A stretch of DNA of 64,000 bases from Luscinia megarhynchos. Lineage: Eukaryota > Chordata > Aves > Passeriformes > Turdidae. Below are positions 54,901 through 64,000 of the stretch, piece by piece. Made by a program: the position numbers and the translations under genes. The DNA lies in assembly GCA_034336665.1 (NCBI GenBank), contig CM067588.1:5644655-5708654 (forward strand). The letters run 5' to 3'. The notes beneath the pieces are model-generated. The model was not told the DNA's origin. It ran no database searches and saw only the letters and a program-made list of their open reading frames with translations. How positions within the stretch are numbered: the first letter of the stretch is position 1; each line of letters opens with the position of its first letter.

Positions 54901-56676
54901 CCAGCGGCTCCGAGGGGCACAGGCAGGGACAGGCAGGGTTTGTACTGGGGACAGGGACTGGGAGCTTGTACTGGGGGCAGGGACAGGGACAGGCAGGGTT
55001 TGTACTGGGGGCAGGGACTGGGCAGGGGTTTGTACCTGGGACAGGGACTGGGACAGGGCAGGGGTTTGTACTGGGGGCAGGGACTGGGACAGGGCAGGGG
55101 TTTGTACTGGGGGCAGGGACTGGGACAGGGAGTTTGTACTGGGAACAGGGGCAGGGCAGGGTTTGTACGTGGGACACGGACTGGGACAGGGACAGGGGGT
55201 TTGTACCTGTGACAGGGACAGTGCAGGGCAGGGGATTTGTGCCTGGGACAGGGAAGTGGGTTTGTCCTTTGGGATAGGGACAGTGCCAGGGCAGTAGGAT
55301 TGTCCCCTGGGACAGGGATAGGGACAGGGACAGCACAGTGGGTTTGTGACAGGGACAGAGCAGGGACAGGGGGTTTTTACCAGGGCCAGGGAGTTTGTAC
55401 CTGGGACAGCGACAGGGACAGTGACAGGGGATTTGTATCCAGGGACCGGGACAGGGGGTTTGCCCCTAGGACAGGGACAGTGCCAGGCAGGGACAGGGAC
55501 AGTGCAGGACAGGGGGTTCGTGCCTGGGACAGGGACAGTGACAGGGACAGTGGGTTTGTCCCCTAGAACAGGAACAGTGCCAGGCAGGGACAGAGACAGC
55601 ACAGGGGGTTTGTAGCTGGGACAGGGATGGGGACAGGGACAGGGGGTTTGTCCCCTGGGACAGGGACAGTGCCGGGACAGTGCAGCCACCAGGAGGGACA
55701 GGGACAGTGCCAGGCAGGGACAGGGACAGGCAGGGACAGTGCCAGGCAGGGACAGGACGGTGCCCCAGGGTGTCAGACAAAAGCAGAGCATTTACGGCCG
55801 CAGGGCTCGGGCAGGCGGGACCAGACGCCGCCGGGCAGGCACTCGGTGGTGTCGGGCAGCCCCGGGATCCTGCGGGCGCCGCCGCTGCAGCCGAACGTCA
55901 CCCGCGACCCCACCGGGAAGCGGCCGGAGCTGCTGGAGGGGCTGGAGTGGCTCATGGCAGGAGGGGGCCCGCAGTCCCCTGCGGCAGAGAGCACCTGCTC
56001 AGGTGAGGAGCCCCTCCCCCGCCCCAGGAGGGAGTTTGGGCTGGATCTGGGGCAGCACCGAGCCCAGGGGCATCCCCCAGGCTGGGGGTGGCATCAGCCA
56101 GCCCAGCCCCCGAGCGGCCAGGTGAGATCCGGGCAGGTGTGCCTGGAATCCCCGCGGCCCCTGAGCAGCCAGGTGAGATGCAGACAGGTGTGCCTGGCCC
56201 TCCCCACAGCCCCTGAGCAGCCAGGTGAGATCCGGGCAGGTGTGCCTGGCCCTCCCCACAGCCCCTGAGCAGCCAGGTGAGATCCGGGCAGGTGTGCCTG
56301 GAATCCCCTGAGCAGCCAGGTGAGATCCGGGCAGGTGTGCCTGGAACTCCCCACGGCCCCCGAGCAGCCAGGTGAGATCCGGGCAGGTGTGCCTGGCCCT
56401 CCCCACAGCCCCTGAGCAGCCAGGTGAGATCCGGGCAGGTGTGCCCGGCCCTCCCCGCGGCCCCCGAGCAGCCAGGTGAGATCCGGGCAGGTGTGCCCGG
56501 CCCTCCCCACAGCCCCTGAGCAGCCAGGTGAGATCCGGGCAGGTGTGCCTGGCCCTCCCCGCGGCCCCCTACTCACCACGAGCCGCAGGGATGCTGAGCA
56601 GCCCCAGCAGGGCCGGGAGCAGCACGGGGAGCCCCCCCAGACTCGGGGGGTCGGGGTGTGCCCCCCACGCCTTCAT
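47663..56676 (-). CDS. CD55-like protein, four CCPs, C-terminus uncertain
   Basis: Predicted complement regulator paralogous to the gene at 37691-45924. Secure exons: 56676-56577 (signal), 55978-55796 (CCP1), 54674-54483 (CCP2), 53372-53273 and 51720-51638 (CCP3), 50637-50455 (CCP4). Proposed 3' exons: 48960-48924, 48628-48541, 47761-47663. The total of 1065 bases is exactly 355 codons and all phases match. CCP1 starts GDCGPPPAMSHS and CCP2 RSCAAPARLRF, as in the sister gene. No transmembrane exon or GPI-type hydrophobic end was found, so this reading predicts a secreted form. However, 1.2 kb of simple repeat directly after CCP4 could hide or have displaced exons. Introns are full of minisatellites. 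Confidence 0.72.
49245..50274. repeat. Purine-rich GGAGAAAAATAAAAGAATGGA array
   Basis: About 1 kb of units built from GAATGGAGGAGAAAAATAAA and GAAGGGAGGAGAAAAA, nearly free of C on the + strand. Higher-order blocks recur (the ATGGAGATAAATAAATAATG segment appears at 49683 and 49933). Confidence 0.93.
50274..50421. repeat. (AAAAT)n pentanucleotide microsatellite
   Basis: About 29 uninterrupted copies of AATAA. Together with the array before it, this follows the CCP4 exon donor (50454) at about 35 bases. Confidence 0.97.
50455..55978 (-). CDS. CD55-like (upstream copy) CCP1-4
   Basis: CCP1 55978-55796 (GDCGPPPAMSHSSPSS to LPEPCGR). CCP2 54674-54483 (RSCAAPARLRFAALSKED, FPVGTNVSYVCRPGY, AELCR). 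CCP3 split 53372-53273 (RSCSAPGALPGGRV to SCEDG) and 51720-51638 (YKLVGNNFIQCQL to LPTCE). CCP4 50637-50455 (ITCPAPPAISHGTHDG to APECK). The two CCP3 exons lie 1.5 kb apart, with a purine-rich array between them. Donors include GTAAAT (CCP1) and GTGCTA (CCP4), both weak. Confidence 0.84.
50685..51311 (+). mobile_element. Probable solo LTR of an old endogenous retrovirus
   Basis: Starts TGTTGGAGTCGG and ends CCAACCCCCACA, with a TATAATAAAATAC signal followed by a GAAGAACAGAACACAGTGAG segment, as in the U3-R-U5 order of an LTR. About 630 bases, no internal retroviral gene. I could not see a target-site duplication. Lies in the intron between CCP3b and CCP4 of the CD55-like gene. Confidence 0.45.
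51893..52332. repeat. (GGGAAAA)n homopurine array
   Basis: About 440 bases of only A and G on the + strand, in units of GGGAAAAAA to GGGGAAAA. The minus-strand transcript is therefore (UUUUCCC)n, a very long polypyrimidine tract ending about 170 bases before the CCP3b acceptor. Confidence 0.95.
52425..52585 (+). mobile_element. CR1 LINE 3' fragment, sense
   Basis: GTGTCCAAGGCCAGGCTGGA, GCCCATGGCAGGGGTGGCAC, GGGCTTTAAGGTCTCTTCCA and AGCCAGACC, in CR1 order. Confidence 0.85.
53885..54470. repeat. Minisatellite of about 70 bp downstream of CCP2
   Basis: Eight units with GGCTGCATTTTGGGATGCAG, GGAGCAGCCAGGGCTGCTTT and TTGGGATGATAATGGCCA. It begins about 15 bases after the CCP2 donor at 54482. 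Confidence 0.93.
54925..55770. repeat. GGGACAGGGACAGG minisatellite
   Basis: Degenerate tandem units of GGGACAGGGACAGTG with GGTTTGTACTGGGGGCAGGG subunits. It begins close to the CCP1 donor (55795) and fills most of the intron. Confidence 0.9.
56095..56570. repeat. Minisatellite of about 53 bp after the signal-peptide exon
   Basis: About nine units of GAGCAGCCAGGTGAGATCCG, GGCAGGTGTGCCTGGCCCTC and CCCACAGCCCCT. It begins only a few bases downstream of the donor at 56576. Confidence 0.93.
56577..56676 (-). CDS. CD55-like (upstream copy) exon 1: signal peptide
   Basis: Starts MKAWGAHPDPPSLGG, then LPVLLPALLGLLSIPAARG and G|GTGAGT in phase 1. The N-region is long for a signal peptide, but no later ATG precedes the hydrophobic core. 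Confidence 0.75.
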
Positions 56677-58355
56677 TGCAGCTGCTGTGTGCAGCCTGTG
56701 TCCGGGGCTGTGCAGGGCTGGCAGGGGAGGCTCTGCAGGCTCCTCCAAACCTCCGGAGCTGTGGAAACCTCCCCAGGACACCCAGGGGGCTGAGATCTCC
56801 ATCAGCAGCACCCGAGCAGCCGGGGTGGGGACAGTGACACGCACAGGCTCGGGGAGAGCCTGCTGCTCCTCCTTATGTGTGCTGGGGCTGGCCCTGAGCA
56901 CTGGCCCACACAGATTTTCCAAAGCTCCTTTCCCAGAGCAGAAAAGCCCCCAGCTGGCTCCAGGGCAGGAAACACCTCCTCAGATATTTGCTGGCAGGTG
57001 ATGCACCACAGATCTGCTGTCAGCAGAGTCAGTCGAGCAAATAAAAGCATTCTCCTTCCCATTTTTGTTTTCAGCCTGACTCGCTGGCAATGTGGAATGG
57101 GTGTGAGCCACATCTGCATCCTCACTGACATCTCCCTGTGACATCAGCCAGGGCTGCTCCAACCCCCTCCCACACACACTCAGCACGCAAGGCCCGGGTT
57201 CCAGTCACACTTGTGGCTGTCAGGCCTTGCAGGGCGAGGTAAAATCCTCTCTGCAGTCCCAGGTGAGCTCAGGGGGAGGCACCGAGCTCACTCCAGCCCT
57301 GCCCATCTCATGAGCACCTCCCCTGGCAGAGCTCCTCAGCTGGAGGTGGAGAAGCACAGGGTCCATCCCAAAGCAGCTTTCTGTGCAAAATCACAGACAC
57401 CTCCTCTCCCCTGGCTGCTCTTTAGGCTCTGGTAGCAAATAAAGCAACTTTAATAACTCCTAAGAGCAGACACCTGGCAGTGATGCTCGTGCAGGAGGTG
57501 AAGGCTCCTCCTCCTCCTCCCACCCAGACCGGGCTGGTGCAGCTCCCCAGGACTCTCCCAGCTCCAGGGCTCAGCTTCCCCCAGAACCACCACTGGATCC
57601 TGCTGGAAATCTGCCCAATTTCCAGCCAACATGACAGATCACAGTTCCCACCCGCTGGATAAACCCCCAGGAATAACCACAGCACCAGAGCCACAGGGTC
57701 TGCTCAGCATTTACTGAGGAACAGGAATTCGCTGCCTCACTCTCTGCACCTGGAGCTGGTTGAATTTCCAGCACCTGCTCTTGGCATTTGCTCACCAGAA
57801 ACAGGGATGTGGAAGGTGACACCAGCTGGGATATTTGGCACAGCCAGGAACATGTTCCCTGCCTAAATCCAGGGGTGAGGCAAATGCACTTCTTGTGAGC
57901 TGCCCTCACCCAAAATCAGGAGCTGCATGGACAGAAATCAGATTTAAAGGTTTAACACTTATTGCACCACTGCTTGCTGCAAATGTACCCAAAGCCCAGC
58001 TGGACCATGGCAGCAGAAACACCTTCAGAGCCAGCTCTGGACTCATCTCGGCTTTTTTCACTCCTCAGCTTACAACAGTGATTAAAAAAAGCTAAATTTA
58101 AACTCTTTCTATGCTTCCTGATAGGAAATGTGAAACAACTTATTAGTTAAAGAGCAAATCAAGCTTGCAGGTTAGAGCAAAACCCACGCCCTGCTCTGGC
58201 ATCCAGCACAGCCAAAGCAGCCTCCCATGCACTGGTGATTATTCTTCTGGCTCCAGGCATGCAAACACAAACCATAAAATCACCCAGAGATGCTCTGACT
58301 GCACAAACTGAGTTCACCAAAGGAAAGGTGAGCGTTGCAGGGATCCAGTTTCATT
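56677..58355. other. Intergenic gap between the C4BPA-like gene and the CD55-like gene
   Basis: Should contain the C4BPA 3'UTR (right part) and the CD55-like promoter (left part). I found no AATAAA close to the C4BPA stop; an ATTAAA lies near 57450 on the minus strand. No additional exon was recognised. Confidence 0.5.
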
Positions 58356-58508
58356 TCAGTTTCCCAATTCCATCTCTAGTTTTTTAATCTCCAGGAAGAG
58401 TTTCTGTATTTCCAGCAGACTTTTCACTTCTTCTACAGGCACACCACATTCAAAGGCCGATTTAATATAATGGACCTCTTGACACACATCAGCCTCACCT
58501 TCTTTCAT
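58356..58508 (-). CDS. C4BPA: C4BPA-like oligomerisation-domain exon
   Basis: Reads [20 protein letters not shown] then [30 protein letters not shown] and TGA. Two cysteines 12 residues apart, followed by a Leu/Ile heptad-like helix, match the C4BP alpha C-terminal domain, in which they form inter-chain disulfides. 153 bases, phase 0 start after TCTTTAACAG. Confidence 0.88.
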   Translation of the reverse strand: MKEGEADVCQEVHYIKSAFECGVPVEEVKSLLEIQKLFLEIKKLEMELGN

Positions 58509-61500
58509 CTGTTAAAGAGGAAAACAAACCCAGAAAAACCTGTGAGGATGCACTGCAGGGAGGCAGAGCCACCCACTCCTTCTGTCCCAGCAGGGGCTGC
58601 ATCCTCCTTAGGACCAGAAATGAGAAGTTTTGAGAAGTTTAAGCAGTTTTCATGTTAGAAATCAGGGACTCAGCCAGGCTCAGCAGCTCTGAGCAGCTGG
58701 AAATGCTGAACCACGGCAGGGCTGGAACTGGGTGGTCCTTGAGGCTCCCCCCAGCCCCAATCCCGTGGTACTCACACACTTGGGCAGAGGTGTCCAGCTG
58801 CCATCAGGCAAGCACGTGGCTGTCCAGGACTCTTCCAAAGGCATCATTCCATTGTCGTGGAGCTGGTAGCCAGGGAGGCACTGGAAGGTGACAGTGTCAT
58901 TGGTCTGGTACCACCTCCTGCCACCCTTCAGCCTCCCATAGGGCACTCGTGGTTGTGGACACAGAACTGAAAGGAAAACCCACGGCAGAGGTCAGAAAGA
59001 AATTTGGGAAGGCTGAGCCAGTGCAGAGGAAATTAAAATTGTGGAGCTGTGAAATCGAATGTGAAAGCAAAAGCACTTCTCTTCAAGAGGGTGAAGGTCA
59101 GAGCAGCCCCTGAGAGGTGCTGTGAATTCATGGTGGATTTGCTGTTTTCTGGCAGTGCCTCGATCCAGGCAGCCCCACGATGGGGGAGACATGTGGCAAT
59201 AAGGGAAAGGGAAAGTCAGAGAACCCCTGACCTGGCTTAGAGCCTCCTTCGCACACAGCTGTCAATAAAAACTCAACTATCACCTGGAAAACACCAGCTT
59301 TGGGAAGGATGTTCTTCTGCAAACAGGGGAAGGACTCAGGAAGCCCCAAGGACAGACAGAGCCAGGCAGTGCTGCACCCCAAAATGCACTCCCTGCTCTG
59401 CCCCAGGGAGATTTTGGAAGCACCCCAAAATGTCCATCACATTTGGAGGAGAAGAGCCCAGTTTATTCACCCCTATACCACAACTGGTTAGTGACTCACT
59501 GCATCCCCCTGCTGTGGGGGTTTGGGACACTGAACTGAAAGGAAAATTGAGTTATAAAAACCAAGGAAGAGGAGGTGGGGGAGGAAATGGTGGCACTCAC
59601 CTGGCCGGCAGGTGGGCAGGGGCGGGTGCCAGGTGCCATCAGCCTGGCACTGGCTCTGGGCAGCGCCCTGCAGCCCGAAGCCTCGCTGGCAGGAGAAGTG
59701 CAGCCGCAGCCCGTAGGGGAAGGTGGAGCTCCGGGGGGTCACCGTGCCCCCCTGCAGCGCGGGCTGGGGACACCGAACCGCTGGGGACAGGCGGGGCTGG
59801 CTCGGGCTCGGGGCGCAGCGCCGGCACAGCCGCTCCCCCGCCCCAGGCGCGGTCCGGCAGCGCCGGAGGGAGCAGCCCCTCCTGAGCAGCAGCTGCAGCT
59901 GCAGGCAGGGCTGGGCCCGCTGCTGAGAGAGCCAGCGCTGCCCGGGCCCGGCTCAGCCTGAGCCCACACCCTGATCCCAGACCTGACCCCAAAACTGATC
60001 CCAAACCCTGATCCCAGACCCTGATCCCAAAACTGATCCCAACCCTGATCGCAAACCTGATCCCAAATCCTGACCCCAAATCCTGATCCCAAACCCTGAT
60101 CCCAAACCCTGACCCCGAATCCCTGACCCCAAACCCTGATCCCGGACCCTGACCCCAAACCCTGACCCCATTCCCTGATCCCAAACCCTGAGCCCCAACG
60201 CTGATCCCATACTTTGACCCTGTACTCTGACCAAGAAACCTTATCCCATACCCTGATCCCAAAAGCTGATCTCATATCCTGACCCCATACCCTGGTCCCA
60301 TACCCTGGTCCCAAGCCCTGCCCCCAGTCCCTGCCCCAGTCCCTGCCCCCAGTCCCTGCCCCCAGTCCCTGCCCCAGTCCCTGCCCACACTCACCCCTGC
60401 ACTCGGGGGCAGCCCCGCTCCAGGTCAGGTTCTCCCCATCCTCGGAGGTGCAGACCAGGGACTCGCTCCCGATCAGGGACAGCCCCTCTGCACAGCTGTA
60501 CTTGACCTCGGAGCCGTAGGGGAACTGCTTGACCCCAAAGGCAGAGTGCTGCCCGTGGGCGATTTTGGGAGGGGGGTCACAGACTGCGGGAGAGCAAAGG
60601 GACAAGTCAGGTTCCCCCATTCCCTCAGGGCGGCCATGGAGAGGCTGGCTCTCCACGTTGGTGACCAGTGTCCCTCTGCTCACTGTCCTTGGCTGTACCA
60701 GAGCTCCCAGTGTGACCCAGCCATGAGCCCAGCCCTCAGCACAGCCCCAGCACAGCTGGGGCCCTTCCCCAGCCCCTTCCCCCTCCTCATCCCCTCCAGT
60801 TTTCCATGAGACCCCATCCTGCTCCTGAGGGAATGGTGAGCACCATCAACCCCTTGGAGAAACGGCGGCAGGTCCCATTAACCAGCACATGGATCAGTCA
60901 CACTTCTGCTAAAGGGTGGAAACGCTGAAGCCCCTCAGGGCTGTGCCCTGGGCACCTTCTCCTGTTGGAGTCAGTGACTCAGGGGTCTCTCTGAAGAATT
61001 CAGAGTGCAGGGATTGAATTAAAGCCTTTGGATGGATTGAAGTATGTAAAGCCTCTCACACATAAAGTAGATATTTAAGTCAGTAATTTTAGGGTGAGCT
61101 CTAATGCTTTTAGTGAGTGAAAGGTTTCAAATGGCACAGTAGCAGAGTGAGTTCTAGTGAAGGTTGGAACACACTGATATCTTCAGCAGAGGCTCCAGGC
61201 CCACAGCTGTGGACAGGACTTAGACATAACAGAGTTAGAGTGAGAATATTGCTGACATTTCTCAGATAGAACAAGATAGGTGTATGAGTAGTTGTACACA
61301 TAACCTGGTGTGCTAAGAAACCAGAATTCTAATAGGTTAAGGAGTCTGAGTTTGCATCTTAGCTTGTTGGGAAAATCCTGTATAAGAGTTTGTACTGGGG
61401 AGAGTTGGTGCTTTCAGCCATTGTGGCTTTTAGCCACTCACTTATTGCCACTGCCTTGGCCATTGCTGTTTGCCACTGCTTGTCTGTGCACTGCTGAGAC

Positions 61501-63964
61501 TGATGTGCTTTGTAACAAGATGTGCTTTGTAACAAATAACCTTTTTAACGATTAGCTGCTCTGCTTATTTAGATTACCCAACGAGTAGGAGCCACAGAGC
61601 TCTGGAGTTTGGTGCCTTGGAGCTCTGGAGTTTGGTACCCTGGAGCTCTGGAGTTTGGTGCTTTGGAGCTCTGGAGTCTGGTGCTTTGGAGCTCTGGATT
61701 TCGCTGCCTTTGAGCTCTGGAGCTCTCAGAGCCTCACATCTCCCCTCGCCTCGCACGGTTTGTCCCTGCCCCGCGGATCGCACTCACCCCTGTCGCAGTA
61801 GGGCACGGGGGGTCTCCAGGTGCCGTCAGCCGAGCACTGCGCCCTCCCGCTGCCCCGCAGCACGTAGCCCGGCTCGCACTGGAACTCCAGCTGCTGCCCG
61901 AAGCTGTGCTGCGCTCCGCTGGGGCTGGCGGCTCTGCCGTGCGGGACGGCCGGGCTGGGGCACTGCACCTCTGCCGGCGAGAGAGCGGAGATTGGCACGC
62001 AGGGACTCCCAGCGGCGCCAGACGCTCTAAGCAGAGCTGGCAGGCTCAGGGATGGGAATTGCAGCATGAAACAATTTCTCCGGGCAGGCAGAGGAGGTGA
62101 GAGCCCTGTGAAAGCGCGCTGGGGGGATGGCACATCACTGCCTGCATCCTGAGCCCTTGCCGGAGCCGCTCAATAACCAGGGCCAGCTGCAGCTTTCCCT
62201 CTGCAGCCACGCCACCCTTCGAGCAGCAGAATGATTGCCCGGGAGAGGCAGAGCTGCTGGCCCGGCAGCAGCAGCGGGCTGGGAACGCGGCATTCGGTGG
62301 ATGCAGGAGGGATGTACTCACTCTGGCACAGCCTGGGCACCGCGGACCACGAGAGGTTCTGCAGACAGGTGATTGTTGGGGACACGCCGGGGATGGAGGA
62401 GAAGCCGGGTCTGCAGGAGTAGCTCAGGGTGGAACCCACCAGGAACTCGCGGCGGGGCTGGGGGTCGGCAAACTCCACAGGGGGAGGGTGGGGACACTGC
62501 CCTGGGGACAGAGCAGCGGACAGAGAGACCCTCAGCACTGCCCTGGGGACAGAGCAGGGGACAGAGAGACCCTCAGCACTGCCCTGGGGACAGAATGGGG
62601 AACACAGAGCTCGGGACACAGAGATGGGGACACTTCCCTGGGGACAGAGGTGGGGACACAGAGCTGGGAGCAGAGATGGGGACACAGAGATGGGGACACT
62701 TCCCTGGGGACACAGAGGTGGGGACAGAGCAGGGGACAGAGAGACCCTCAGCACTGCCGTGGGGACAGAATGGGGGACACAGAGCTCGGGACACTGCCCT
62801 GGGGACAGAGGAGGGGACAGAGCTGAGGACAGAATAGGGAACAGAGCTGGGGACAGAGCAGGGGACAGAGCAGGGGACACAGAGCTGGGGACAGAGCAGG
62901 GGACACTGCCCTGGGGACAGAACAGGGGACAGAGCAGGGGACAGAGCAGGGGACACTGCCCTGGGGACAGAGCAGGGGACAACACAGATCCTCAGCACTG
63001 AGAGCGTTTCCTTGCTGGAAAACCCCAAAAATAAGTGAGGGACAGCAGAGCCGCTGAGCGTGGCTGTGGGGGGAAGGGAAAGGGAAAAACCGGGGGGTTT
63101 CCCTTTTGGGGAAAATCCACCAAAGGATGTGAACTGAGTGAGAATCTTATTTCTCGTGTGCTTTGGCAGCTCGTGGGTGTCCCCTGCAGGGAGGGACAGC
63201 CCTGCCACCCTCCCCTGGGTGATCCCAGAGGGAATCCTGCCAGCCAGGGGGTGCTCCCTCCAAGAGATTTTGGGGAAATGGGAGCAGGATCGCACCTGGC
63301 ACACAGGATTTTCTGAGCTCACCTGGCACACAGGAGGGATTGGGCTCACCTGGCACACAGGAGGGGATTGGGCTCACCTGGCACACAGGAGGGATTGGGC
63401 TCACCTGGCACACAGGAGGGTCTGAGCTCCCCTGGCACACAGGAGGGGATTGAGCTCACCTGGCACACAGGATTTTCTGGGCTCACCTGGCACACAGGAC
63501 GTTCTGAGCTCACCTGGCACACAGGAGGGTCTGAGCTCACCTGGCACACAGGAGGGGATTGAGCTCACCTGGCACACAGGATTTTCTGGGCTCACCTGGC
63601 ACACAGGAGGGATTGGGCTCACCTGGCACACAGGATTTTCTGGGCTCACCTGGCACACAGGAGGGTCTGAGCTCACCTGGCACACAGGATTTTCTGAGCT
63701 CACCTGGCACACAGGAGGGATTGGGCTCACCTGGCACACAGGAGGGTCTGAGCTCACCTGGCACACAGGATTTTCTGGGCTCACCTGGCACACAGGAGGG
63801 CACCCGGGGGTACCACCTGCCGTTGGAGGTGCACCTCACCGTGGTGCCCGAGCCCGAGGGCACAAACCCCGGCTCACACTCCAGCCTGGCCGTGCTGCCC
63901 GAGGTGAAGTTCTCTGCCGAGCTCAGCTGCCCGTGGGCAATGTGGGGGACGGGACACTGCGCCT
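58356..63964 (-). CDS. C4BPA: C4b-binding protein alpha chain-like, 3' part
   Basis: Secreted plasma cofactor for C4b cleavage that assembles into multimers. Exons in the window: 63964-63785, 62501-62322, 61970-61788, 60583-60395, 59780-59601, 58966-58776, 58508-58356. Six CCPs are followed by the C-terminal oligomerisation exon; 417 residues plus stop, all phases matching. The first exon has a good acceptor after a long T/C tract, so earlier exons (signal peptide and further CCPs) must lie to the right of the window. Identification rests on the last exon, which has the two spaced cysteines and amphipathic helix of C4BP alpha, and on gene order. No CCP here is split over two exons, unlike the other genes. 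Confidence 0.85.
58776..63964 (-). CDS. C4BPA: C4BPA-like CCP exons
   Basis: 63964-63785 ([16 protein letters not shown] to PSCVPG). 62501-62322 ([16 protein letters not shown] to RLCQ). 61970-61788 ([13 protein letters not shown] to PYCDRG). 60583-60395 ([14 protein letters not shown] to PECRG). 59780-59601 ([13 protein letters not shown] to PTCRPG). 58966-58776 ([15 protein letters not shown] to LPKC). The second is of the FAD/FAEL type but is followed by a single-exon CCP. The last ends in phase 0, as needed for the terminal exon. Confidence 0.87.
59965..60385. repeat. CCCTGATCCCAAA minisatellite
   Basis: About 25 units of ACCCTGATCCCAAACCCTGA, then CAGTCCCTGCCCC units next to the donor at 60394. 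C4BPA intron. Confidence 0.92.
60964..61596 (+). mobile_element. Possible solo LTR of an old endogenous retrovirus
   Basis: Starts TGTTGGAGTCAGTGACTC, close to the start of the element at 50685, and has TATAAGAGTTTGTACTGGGG followed by GCTTTTAGCCACTCACTTAT and an AACAAATAACC region. The right end is unclear because it runs into a tandem repeat. No retroviral gene is present. Confidence 0.35.
61597..61725. repeat. Minisatellite, 23 bp unit
   Basis: Five to six copies of TTGGAGCTCTGGAGTTTGGT in a C4BPA intron. Confidence 0.93.
62495..63000. repeat. C4BPA: Minisatellite copying the 5' edge of a C4BPA CCP exon
   Basis: GGGGACAGAGCAGGGGACAG units with repeated CACTGCCCTGGGGACAGAGC. On the minus strand the latter is GCTCTGTCCCCAG|GGCAGTG, identical to the acceptor and first exon bases at 62501. 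About eight full acceptor copies with shorter units in between. Confidence 0.9.
63290..63784. repeat. C4BPA: Minisatellite copying the 3' edge of a C4BPA CCP exon
   Basis: About 17 units of 27-31 bp with core CTCACCTGGCACACAGGA. On the minus strand each reads TCCTGTGTGCCAG|GTGAGC, identical to the real exon end at 63785. The first eight or so units are 27 bases long and stay in the exon reading frame. Confidence 0.93.
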
Positions 63965-63968
63965 CTGT

Positions 63969-63989
63969 GGGAAAAAAAAAAAAAAAAAA
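63969..63989. repeat. Poly(A) tract next to the first C4BPA exon in the window
   Basis: About 19 A on the + strand; on the transcript it is the poly(U) part of the acceptor tract for exon 63964-63785. Confidence 0.85.
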
Positions 63990-64000
63990 CGGGGATTTTC

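Noticed and set aside
1..64000. tRNA, rRNA or other structured RNA genes
   Set aside because: No cloverleaf, rRNA core or snRNA motif was recognised by eye; a covariance-model scan would be needed to exclude small ones.

Overview
The window is vertebrate, very probably avian (likely passerine), nuclear DNA. It has multi-exon genes with GT-AG introns, several truncated CR1 LINE tails (the main avian retroposon), GC-rich compact introns and very many minisatellites, as expected of a bird microchromosome. All five genes lie on the minus strand, so transcription runs from right to left. All five belong to the regulators of complement activation (RCA) family, built from CCP/sushi domains of about 60 residues with four cysteines and a tryptophan.

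Right to left: (1) 63964-58356, the 3' part of a C4BPA-like gene with six CCP domains and the alpha-chain oligomerisation exon; its 5' end lies beyond the window. (2) 56676-47663, a CD55-like gene with a signal peptide and four CCPs; its C-terminal end is uncertain and may be secreted. (3) 45924-37691, a second CD55-like gene with a signal peptide, four CCPs, a stalk, a transmembrane segment and a long cysteine-rich cytoplasmic tail with four CPxC motifs. (4) 35702-16402, a very long CR1/CR2-like receptor with 28 CCP units by exon count, a transmembrane segment and a tyrosine-rich tail. (5) 14331-5689, a CD46-like membrane regulator with six CCPs, a transmembrane segment and a short tail. This order (C4BPA, CD55, CR2/CR1, CD46) is the mammalian RCA order, with CD55 doubled. 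Products would act in plasma (C4BP) or at the cell surface to bind C3b/C4b and restrain or sense complement.

Translating all exons with their splice phases gives closed reading frames for the C4BPA-like gene and for both CD55-like genes. The CD46-like and CR1/CR2-like genes each contain exons with small frameshifts in GC-rich or homopolymer stretches. With these allowed for, total coding lengths become exact multiples of three, which suggests sequence errors or very recent lesions. A block of three CCP exons in the CR1/CR2-like gene is duplicated almost identically, and one copy has a 2-base frameshift.

The most unusual observations are: the CPxC-rich tail of the second CD55-like gene; minisatellites that copy an exon boundary together with its splice donor (three arrays) or splice acceptor (one array), one of them reading in frame with its exon; and a CD46-like CCP6 that has lost exactly the Cys1-Cys3 pair. 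Everything is read by eye; exon edges may be off by one or two bases.
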